NCBI GenBank assembly: GCA_020637445.1
Contig: JACJVZ010000001.1
Coordinates: 62,001-126,000 of the forward strand
DNA: 64,000 bases
Source: Calditrichota bacterium
GTDB taxonomy: Bacteria > Electryoneota > RPQS01
Direction: 5' to 3'
Below are positions 16,750 through 22,904 of the stretch, in pieces. The notes beneath the pieces are model-generated. The model made no database searches. It was not told where the DNA came from and was given only the letters and a program-made list of their open reading frames with translations. The first letter of the stretch is position 1. The number at the start of each line of letters is the position of its first letter. A program made the translations under genes and the position numbers.

Positions 16750-17974
16750 AAGAACAGCGATGATTAGCATAGCGGACGCAAAGAGAATAATTCTTGAATC
16801 GTGCGCGCACGGCGGACACGAAGTCCGGTTGCTTGCGGACTCGATGAACTTCTACCTTGCCGAAGATCTGACCACCAAGTTCCCGATCCCACGATTCGAC
16901 AACAGCGCGGTAGATGGATTTGCAGTCAAGTCTCAGGATACGATCTCCGCAACGAAAGATGCACCCTCGCAGCTTCAGATTGCCGGAACCGTGCACACGG
17001 GCGAAGCGACAAAATCAAGTCTAAAAACCGGTCAAGCGTCGCGCGTCTTTACGGGTGCGCCTGTTCCAGATGGTGCGGACGCCGTCGTGATGCTCGAAGA
17101 TACCACGAGTGACCACGACGTGGTCAAAATTACCGCGCCACTCGATCACGGCCGAAACATTCGACTCGCGGGCGAGGAGTTCAAGACTGGTGATACATGT
17201 ATGTCCGCGCACACCCAAATGACTCCGCCTGCAATTGCACTTGCATCGTCGCTTGGCATTACTCAAATCAAAGTTTACAAGAAACCACGCGTCGCGCTGG
17301 TAATCACTGGATCCGAACTCCTTGAGCCGGGGAGCGAACTTGGCCCCGCACAGATTTACGATTCAAATCAGCTTGGATTAACGACGGCGCTTGCCGGGAT
17401 GGGCATTGTTGTCACTCGCGCCGTTCGCTGTGCAGACAACATAAATGATACATGCCACGCATTGGGCGAAGCACTGAATTCAGCCGATGCAGTCATAACT
17501 TCTGGCGGCGCATCCGTCGGCGATGTTGATTACATCAAGCCTGCGCTAAGCAACTTGGGTGCTAAGATAGACATAGAGAGTATTGCGATTAAGCCGGGCA
17601 AACCTACGATCCATGCAAGAGTTGGATCCAAACATGTATTTGGATTACCCGGAAATCCGGTCGCCGCGCTTGTCGTATTCGCACTTATTGTTCGGCCTGC
17701 GCTGCAAGTGATGTCAGGAGCAAACTATAGTGAGCCGATTCAAATCTCTGCGCGTTTGGGCTCAACAATTAATAAACGCACTACTCGTACGGAGTTCGTG
17801 AGAGCAAGTCTTTCCAACGATAACGGAGAGTTAGTGGCTATACCTTGCCACGGTCAGCAGTCCCATATGCTTGGAGGTTTGGTCCACGCAGACTGTTTGA
17901 TCGTCGGTGACGGCGAGCCGGGAACGATTCGTGAAGGTGAACCTGTCAAAGTGATTTTGCTGCCGTGGAACTAG
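16733..17974 (+). CDS. moeA: Molybdopterin molybdenumtransferase
   Basis: The 413-residue protein has the MoeA landmarks: the N-terminal region with PRFDNSAVDGFAV, the molybdopterin-binding motif TSGGASVGDVDY, and GLPGNPVAALVVF near residue 305. It inserts molybdate into adenylylated molybdopterin. I prefer the ATG at 16733, which has GGAG 8 nt upstream; the frame also allows GTG at 16727 and ATG at 16760 (MISIADAKR), the latter closest to typical family N-termini. It is the last gene of the mobA operon before a transporter 32 nt downstream. Confidence 0.94.
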   Translation: MKIRNRRTAMISIADAKRIILESCAHGGHEVRLLADSMNFYLAEDLTTKFPIPRFDNSAVDGFAVKSQDTISATKDAPSQLQIAGTVHTGEATKSSLKTGQASRVFTGAPVPDGADAVVMLEDTTSDHDVVKITAPLDHGRNIRLAGEEFKTGDTCMSAHTQMTPPAIALASSLGITQIKVYKKPRVALVITGSELLEPGSELGPAQIYDSNQLGLTTALAGMGIVVTRAVRCADNINDTCHALGEALNSADAVITSGGASVGDVDYIKPALSNLGAKIDIESIAIKPGKPTIHARVGSKHVFGLPGNPVAALVVFALIVRPALQVMSGANYSEPIQISARLGSTINKRTTRTEFVRASLSNDNGELVAIPCHGQQSHMLGGLVHADCLIVGDGEPGTIREGEPVKVILLPWN

Positions 17975-18006
17975 GGTGCGGTTGAAAAGTTATTTGCGAG
18001 TATTCG

Positions 18007-18768
18007 ATGATTGAGCAAAATACGGTACAATACGTTCTGCTGCCGACGATTATTTTCCTTGTGGCGACGATCTATTCGTCAGTCGGTCATGGAGGTGCGT
18101 CAGGCTATCTCGCCGTACTGAGCTTTTTTTCTTATTCGCCGGAGCAAATGTCAAGTTCGGCACTGCTATTGAATGTCATGGTCGCAACGCTCGCATTTGC
18201 GATGTACTGGCGCGGAGGACACAAGCTTCCGGCTTTTTCGTGGCTCATTATACTCGTTGCTGTGCCGTTTGCATTTTTTGGTGGAATGCTTCGAGTAGAT
18301 GCTCATATCTACAAACTGCTGTTGTCGGCGGTTTTGGTGTTTGCCGCGATTAGAATTGGTGCGGTAAGAAATGGCGATAAAGAGACCGAGCTTCGATTGC
18401 CGCACACATGGAGCGTGATTGGCAGCGGAAGCGCGATTGGTTTGCTGTCGGGTATTGTAGGTGTTGGCGGCGGGATTTTCCTTAGTCCGTTGGCTCTGCT
18501 TCTTAGATGGGCGACAGTAAAACCCGTGGCAACACTTTCCGCAGTCTTTATTCTGGTTAACTCGCTTGCCGGATTGGCTGGTCGTGCCGTGACAAACAGT
18601 TTAACGCTCGCCCCTGCGACAGGAGTGATTGCCGGAGCCTTTCTCGGCGGACTTCTCGGATCTTATTTCGGCGCGAACCGGGTTAGTCCGATGTGGCTTC
18701 GCCGGCTCCTGGCAATTGTCTTGGTAATTGCTTCGATAAAGCTTATCCTTACTTCGATCAAATCATAG
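18007..18768 (+). CDS. TSUP (TauE/SafE) family membrane transporter
   Basis: The 253-residue protein has about seven to eight membrane helices and the two glycine-rich repeats of the family: SSVGHGGASGYLAVLSFF near the N-terminus and LSGIVGVGGGIFLSPLALLLRW in the middle. Members export or import sulfite, sulfonates or other anions. It begins 32 nt after moeA on the same strand and may be cotranscribed; molybdate or sulfur-oxyanion transport for cofactor biosynthesis is possible, but substrate is not predictable from sequence. Confidence 0.87.
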   Translation: MIEQNTVQYVLLPTIIFLVATIYSSVGHGGASGYLAVLSFFSYSPEQMSSSALLLNVMVATLAFAMYWRGGHKLPAFSWLIILVAVPFAFFGGMLRVDAHIYKLLLSAVLVFAAIRIGAVRNGDKETELRLPHTWSVIGSGSAIGLLSGIVGVGGGIFLSPLALLLRWATVKPVATLSAVFILVNSLAGLAGRAVTNSLTLAPATGVIAGAFLGGLLGSYFGANRVSPMWLRRLLAIVLVIASIKLILTSIKS

Positions 18769-18827
18769 TACACAGAATGACCGCTCGCAGTCATCGCTTT
18801 GAGCTTGGCGGGACGATGCTAATTTTC

Positions 18828-18846
18828 AGGTTATGCATTGTAACCT
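18828..18846. promoter_or_regulatory. Dyad AGGTTA-N7-TAACCT upstream of the second Rrf2 gene
   Basis: A perfect 6-bp inverted repeat lies about 75 nt before the Rrf2 start. Its left side (CAGGTTATGCA, 18827-18837) recurs inside the first codons of the gene at 18941-18951, which hints at a second contact site. A TTGACA at 18857-18862 just downstream could be a -35 element. Confidence 0.35.
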
Positions 18847-18921
18847 AGATTGGGCATTGACACTCTATACGGATTTAGAAATTAGAAAGGATCGATTCGT
18901 GTTTAGTAGAAGGACGAGATC

Positions 18922-19353
18922 GTGATTTTTTCCCGACAAACAGGTTATGCAATACGGGCTTTGGTTCACCTGGCCCAGAATGCGGATCAGGGAGCACTCT
19001 TGGCAAACGCGATTGCCAAAACGGAGAATCTTCCCGCTCCGTTTTTATCAAAGCTGCTTCGTGACTTGTCGTCCAACGGCTTTGTCAGCTCGAGTAAAGG
19101 ACCGGGAGGCGGTTTTACGTTGCTTCGCAAACCTGATAAGATCGCGCTTTACGACGTGTTCATACTATTCGACGGTCTGACTCTTGCGCAAGATTGCATA
19201 CTTGGTCACGGCGTTTGCAGCGATGAGACGGCTTGCTGCGTTCATCAGTTGTGGAAGTCCAAGAAAGCCGAGGTTGAGAATTTTCTAAAGCAAACTACGA
19301 TTGCCGATCTTGTAAAGATGCGTGACAAAAGGCCATGGGTCTTGCGACCCTAA
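18922..19353 (+). CDS. Rrf2 family transcriptional regulator, second copy
   Basis: The 143-residue protein is a paralogue of the regulator at 14510-14953, with the same architecture (SRQTGYAIRALVHLA, FLSKLLRDLSSNGFVSS, GPGGGF) and the same cysteine spacing C92-x6-C99-x5-C105, plus an extra C106. Fe-S cluster-based sensing is expected from the family. The start follows GGACGAGATC. It stands alone, followed by 440 nt without a gene. It may control the nar or cofactor operons together with the first copy; the extra adjacent cysteine is unusual. Confidence 0.87.
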   Translation: MIFSRQTGYAIRALVHLAQNADQGALLANAIAKTENLPAPFLSKLLRDLSSNGFVSSSKGPGGGFTLLRKPDKIALYDVFILFDGLTLAQDCILGHGVCSDETACCVHQLWKSKKAEVENFLKQTTIADLVKMRDKRPWVLRP

Positions 19354-19698
19354 CTAGGCAAAGACCAATTTCATAAACTTTCGTATACCAATTTGCTGCA
19401 GAAACTCTGGAACAGTTTCTGAAGTCGATCGAGACTGGAGCATAACTTTACTAAGTCGCTTGCTGTATGAGTATCTAACTTGAGTGGTCGCAAGTATTTG
19501 AGTCGTGGGATTCTCAATTGTACGGCACAATTATCGCTTAAGGTCGGCAAGAAAGGTAACCGTCCCGTTAAGTGCCAGCCAATTGATTGGCAATCAGAGG
19601 TGGCTCCTCGCAAAACAGCGTCTTAGAAAGCGCCAGAGACAGAATCGAGACAGACACTATATCTTGTGGTGCCTGTGCTAAGCGCAAAGACAGACTTA
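19354..19698. other. Gene-free interval before the ubiquitin-like cassette
   Basis: No convincing gene is present on either strand. A perfect dyad GCCAAT-TG-ATTGGC sits at 19578-19591. No T-tract terminator for the Rrf2 gene is obvious. The interval separates the nitrate block from accessory DNA. Confidence 0.5.
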
Positions 19699-19728
19699 TA
19701 GTCTTATGCCTGATTCCCTGGCATAAGA
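19699..19728 (+). promoter_or_regulatory. Promoter-like element with TGGCATAAGA, also a 9-bp dyad
   Basis: TAGTCT, a 17-nt spacer and CATAAG (19722-19727) with an upstream TG form an extended -10-like arrangement shared with 32655-32684. TCTTATGCC (19702-19710) and GGCATAAGA (19720-19728) are also perfect inverted repeats, so the element may be a regulated promoter for the ubiquitin-like cassette. Confidence 0.4.
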
Positions 19729-19741
19729 GATCATGAAAGAA

Positions 19742-19772
19742 AGGGCCTCGCATTGTGCGGGGCCTTCTTGTT
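19742..19772 (+). terminator. Hairpin in the leader of the ubiquitin-like cassette
   Basis: An 11-bp stem with two G-T pairs (19742-19752 with 19756-19766, loop TTG) is followed by CTTGTT. It can act as a terminator or attenuator between the promoter-like site and the first gene at 19797. Confidence 0.5.
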
Positions 19773-19796
19773 GATCAACAAATCAAGGAGAATCTC

Positions 19797-20006
19797 ATGC
19801 GCGTGAAGGTATTATGCTTAGGCCGCTCGGCCAAGGAAATCAACGTCAACGAAGGAACCACGGTCGAACAGGCAATTGCGGAAGCGGGTTTTCCGAAGGA
19901 CTCCAGCTACACCCGGCATCTGAACGGCAGTCCGTGTTTCGACACAGATGTCGTGGTCGATGGTGCCGTGCTGACACTGGTCCCGCAGGTCAAAGGGGGC
20001 GCATAG
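19797..20006 (+). CDS. Ubiquitin-like beta-grasp modifier protein ending in GGA
   Basis: The 69-residue product has a ThiS/MoaD/ubiquitin-type profile: a short first strand RVKVLCLG, a central helix VEQAIAEAGF, and a final strand TLVPQVKGGA. The end is Gly-Gly plus one extra residue (Ala), as in modifiers that must be trimmed before E1 activation. The ATG at 19797 has AAGGAG 6-7 nt upstream; a longer open frame lacks support. It is the first gene of a four-gene set with E2-like, JAMM and E1-like proteins, so I read it as a protein modifier rather than a thiamine or molybdopterin sulfur carrier. It acts in the cytoplasm; targets are unknown. Confidence 0.82.
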   Translation: MRVKVLCLGRSAKEINVNEGTTVEQAIAEAGFPKDSSYTRHLNGSPCFDTDVVVDGAVLTLVPQVKGGA

Positions 20007-20048
20007 GAGGGTGCTTCAGACTACCTTTCCTGAGTAGTCTAAGTATTC

Positions 20049-20088
20049 AGAGAGGGCTGTGATCCATGTGGTCATGGCCCTCTCTTTC
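20049..20088 (+). terminator. Strong hairpin between modifier and E2-like genes
   Basis: AGAGAGGGC (20049-20057) pairs with GCCCTCTCT (20077-20085) and the stem continues inward through wobble pairs to an ATGT loop. TTTCC follows. As a partial terminator or processing stem it would yield more modifier mRNA than enzyme mRNA. Confidence 0.5.
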
Positions 20089-20104
20089 CTCCGGAGGAAC
20101 GCTT

Positions 20105-21199
20105 ATGATTGAACAACAGATTCGAACATTGTGCGACTTCTATGCACAGAAATGGCATGTGCCGATTACGTTAATGATGAAGGAGACCGACATTCCCATG
20201 TGGCATGAAATTGGGATTGCTGTCTACGTGAACGCAGACAAGGATTGGCAATTCTGCAAAGACATGTTCGGCGATCCGCTTGTGATGGAATCGGTGCTGG
20301 TCGGCAAGGTGTCGCCGACGTGGTTAGTCTTGTTCGGTGCGCCGCGTCTGGACATTACTTCAAACATCCTCGATGCACATCTTCCCCGAATGTGCCGTTC
20401 ATTTCGAAATGGTCAGCGACAGGCATTGATCGAAACAACGCTGTCAGTTGCTGCCGAACAGAAGCAGGAACTTGCACGATCCTTAAGGGATGACAAATAT
20501 GAACTCGAACGGCTTTGCATGCAGGTGATGACACTATCACGCAAGATCGAAGGTGACAGCGAGATTCTGAAGCTGTTCAGCAGAACGCCTGATTTGATCA
20601 AAGCCAAAGCGACGCGTACTTTCGTCGAGATGATGAAGTTGGTCCCGAGTTGCTACGAATCTATCAAGCTCGAAGACTCTTCAGTCATTGCGACGACATA
20701 TCCAATTGTGTTGGAACACGACGGCGGAAGATACGACTTTGAACCGTATGTCGTTGAAGTTCGACTTAATTCAGGCAAGGTGATGATCAGCGGTGGAACT
20801 GAATGCAACGGGTATGTGCATCCACATGTCACAGATGATCCGAATAACATCTGTTGGGGAAACATTGGACACCTTGTCCCACGGCTTGCAGGTGAACTTG
20901 ATTTGCATGGATTGCTTCAACTGGTTCATCAGTTTCTTCATTCCTACAACAGCAGCGATCCATTTCAAAAGATTGAGAAGTGGGATCCAAACTGGGTTGA
21001 AGATGAAGATGACGAGCCGTATTGCAGTTGGTGCAATGAATATGGCCATGACATCAGCGACTGCGAGTCATGTAGTTGGTGTGAACACTGTCAGCATTAT
21101 GAAGATCACGGCGAAGATGAATGCCCCAGCCGTCCACAAGAAGACAATGAGGAGGATGCCGATGCAGAGCTTGCAGAGGACACAGCGACAGCCGGTTGA
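20105..21199 (+). CDS. E2-like ubiquitin-conjugating protein with C-terminal zinc knuckles
   Basis: The 364-residue protein has an E2-type core in its C-terminal half. Residues 239-250 read HPHVTDDPNNIC, matching the E2 HPN-x7-Cys motif with one extra residue, with C250 the predicted thioester cysteine. The following GLLQLVHQFLHSYNSSDPF resembles the helix after an E2 active site. Residues 307-320 form a perfect CCHC zinc knuckle (C307-x2-C310-x4-H315-x4-C320), and C323, C326, C329, H335 and C340 suggest a second. The N-terminal 200 residues, including a predicted helical segment, are not recognised. An acidic tail closes it. The ATG at 20105 follows GGAGGA. It would transfer the modifier at 19797 to targets. 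Confidence 0.75.
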   Translation: MIEQQIRTLCDFYAQKWHVPITLMMKETDIPMWHEIGIAVYVNADKDWQFCKDMFGDPLVMESVLVGKVSPTWLVLFGAPRLDITSNILDAHLPRMCRSFRNGQRQALIETTLSVAAEQKQELARSLRDDKYELERLCMQVMTLSRKIEGDSEILKLFSRTPDLIKAKATRTFVEMMKLVPSCYESIKLEDSSVIATTYPIVLEHDGGRYDFEPYVVEVRLNSGKVMISGGTECNGYVHPHVTDDPNNICWGNIGHLVPRLAGELDLHGLLQLVHQFLHSYNSSDPFQKIEKWDPNWVEDEDDEPYCSWCNEYGHDISDCESCSWCEHCQHYEDHGEDECPSRPQEDNEEDADAELAEDTATAG

Positions 21200-21878
21200 T
21201 GCCGGGATTAAGATCCAAGTCGAAGCGACTGCGATGCAGAAACTTTGGCTTTGGACGGACATGGCAAAGGGTGAAGTTTCTTGTCTTGGGCTCGTCGATG
21301 AAGTTGTCAATGCTGATTCTAAGCGCATTACTTCACTCGTGGTCAAGGACTTCTTTCTCGTCAAGCAGAACTGTTCATACGATGAAACCGATATGGACAT
21401 TACCGACGTTGCAAGGCTGATCACAGAGCTTGAATCCAATGACATTGACTCGCGCAAGCTTCGGTGTTGGGCTCATTCCCACGGCGGGATGCAGGTTTTC
21501 TGGTCAGGACAAGATCAAACGTGCATTGCCGGACTTGCCAATGGTGAATGGCTTCTATCTCTGGTTGTCAACAAGCGCCGAGATGCGATCATGCGTCTGG
21601 ACCAGTATCATCCGAGTCACATGTATCTTGCAGACGTCGTATGGGAGACTAAGTTTCCACTAGTGGACGGACTAGCAGAAGCATGCTTTTCGGAGTTCAA
21701 GACAAAGGTGCAGGAGGTAGCCTTTGTTCCAAGGAATCGTGACTACGGACCTGCAAGTCTGCGGCAATCTCGTAAGGAACTGCAAGAGGCAGAAGCACGT
21801 GGCGCACTGACAATGGACGAATTGAACGACGAACTTGATTGGCTTGGATTGGACCGTGATGAACTCGAACCCTTCTAG
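21162..21878 (+). CDS. JAMM (JAB/MPN+) metallopeptidase, predicted modifier-processing and deconjugating enzyme
   Basis: The 238-residue protein carries the full JAMM motif: E38 in KGEVSCLGLV, then H105-S-H107-x7-S115-x2-D118 (HSHGGMQVFWSGQD). JAMM enzymes are zinc isopeptidases that trim ubiquitin-like precursors or remove them from targets. The start at 21162 was chosen because GAGGAGG (21149-21155) lies 6 nt upstream; this start overlaps the E2-like gene by 38 nt. The C-terminal 60 residues are charged and probably helical. Removal of the terminal Ala of the modifier at 19797 is the obvious inferred task. Confidence 0.88.
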   Translation: MQSLQRTQRQPVDAGIKIQVEATAMQKLWLWTDMAKGEVSCLGLVDEVVNADSKRITSLVVKDFFLVKQNCSYDETDMDITDVARLITELESNDIDSRKLRCWAHSHGGMQVFWSGQDQTCIAGLANGEWLLSLVVNKRRDAIMRLDQYHPSHMYLADVVWETKFPLVDGLAEACFSEFKTKVQEVAFVPRNRDYGPASLRQSRKELQEAEARGALTMDELNDELDWLGLDRDELEPF

Positions 21879-21886
21879 GAGACAAC

Positions 21887-22540
21887 ATGAACGATTTGCG
21901 ATTTCTAAGACAGCAAGATGTTGTCGACGCCGAGAAACTTTCAAGTGTGCAAGTTACGTTGATCGGTCTGGGTTCCATTGGCAGCGTCACGGGATTGTAT
22001 CTTGCCAAGATGGGAGTGGTCAATTTGACCACTTTCGATGCCGATGTTGTGGACATCCACAATGTCAGCAATCAGGCCTATGGGATGTCTGATGTCGGAC
22101 TGCTGAAGGCGAATGCGTTCTCGATACTCGTTGAGAACCAAACTAGCGTGCTGCCAAACGCTATAGGCACGCATCATGATGGTCGACAGCTATCCGGTAT
22201 TGTCATCAGTGCAGTGGATTCAATGAAGTCACGGGAGAGTATCTGGAAGTCTATTCGTGGTCAAACTGGTGTCCAGTTGTACATTGATGCTCGTATGGGG
22301 CTGGAGACTCTAGTTGTTTATGCCGTCAGACCACAGATTCGAGAAGATCGTGTGCGCTATTCGCAATCAATCATTCCTGATGACCGAGCTTATCAGGAAC
22401 CCTGCACCGCGCGCACCGTTTGCTACACGCCTTTGATGGCAGCTTCGGTCGTATGCAATTTTGTGAAGCGGTTTGTGAATCAGGAACACGCGCCAAGTCA
22501 GGTTACTTTGGATTTGGCGACGTACACGATGATAGCTTGA
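21887..22540 (+). CDS. E1/ThiF-like adenylyltransferase for the ubiquitin-like modifier
   Basis: The 217-residue protein has the Rossmann motif G27-L-G29-S-I-G32, acidic residues D51 and D53, K74, D111, and a candidate catalytic cysteine C173 in EPCTARTVC. This is the minimal E1/MoeB/ThiF adenylation domain. The usual Arg of the NxNRQ motif is replaced (HNVSNQ, residues 58-63), as is seen in some divergent bacterial E1 families. AGGAG precedes the ATG 8 nt after the JAMM gene. It would activate the modifier and pass it to C250 of the E2-like protein. It is the last gene before a perfect terminator. Confidence 0.87.
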   Translation: MNDLRFLRQQDVVDAEKLSSVQVTLIGLGSIGSVTGLYLAKMGVVNLTTFDADVVDIHNVSNQAYGMSDVGLLKANAFSILVENQTSVLPNAIGTHHDGRQLSGIVISAVDSMKSRESIWKSIRGQTGVQLYIDARMGLETLVVYAVRPQIREDRVRYSQSIIPDDRAYQEPCTARTVCYTPLMAASVVCNFVKRFVNQEHAPSQVTLDLATYTMIA

Positions 22541-22542
22541 GC

Positions 22543-22567
22543 AAAGAAAGGGGATACCCTTTCTTTT
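22543..22567 (+). terminator. Rho-independent terminator of the ubiquitin-like cassette
   Basis: A perfect 10-bp stem (22543-22552 with 22557-22566, loop GATA) begins 2 nt after the E1 stop and ends in a T-rich arm. Confidence 0.8.
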
Positions 22568-22620
22568 AACTTGGTGCGAACAGAATTTCACACGTGCAGT
22601 CTACAGACAAAAATATCAGA

Positions 22621-22650
22621 AGAGGCAGGGGTCATTATGTATGCCTCTTT
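22621..22650 (+). terminator. Second hairpin downstream of the cassette
   Basis: AGAGGCA (22621-22627) pairs perfectly with TGCCTCT (22642-22648). With 22543-22567 it fills part of the 364-nt gap before the next gene. Otherwise the gap shows only an ACAATATTGT palindrome near 22682-22691. Confidence 0.4.
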
Positions 22651-22904
22651 GCATGTTTCTGTTGATAAACAAGTTGATTTGGACAATATTGTACACTGGT
22701 AAAGTATGGATAAGTTGGCTGCTTGCAAGAATCTGAAACCTCAGTATTTGCAACATGTTGAACGATCAAAACACAGTCACCAAAGACGTTCACTTTTTTC
22801 TGGAGCAGATAGTAATGAGCCTCTTGACAACAAACCTCCGGTCAGGTAACTTGATTTCAGGTCTTGGGAAAACGGATGGAAAACGAAATTCGGAGGCCTT
22901 GAAA

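Noticed and set aside
19797..20006. Assignment as thiamine ThiS or molybdopterin MoaD
   Set aside because: The neighbours are E2-like, JAMM and E1 genes and not thi or moa genes; also the terminus is GGA, not GG.
20793..21161. Upstream extension of the JAMM frame to 20793
   Set aside because: It overlaps the E2-like coding region and has no ribosome binding site, whereas GAGGAGG decides the 21162 start.
19797..22540. PRTRC-type cassette
   Set aside because: PRTRC sets contain ParB-related and ParM-like genes and a different modifier; none is here.
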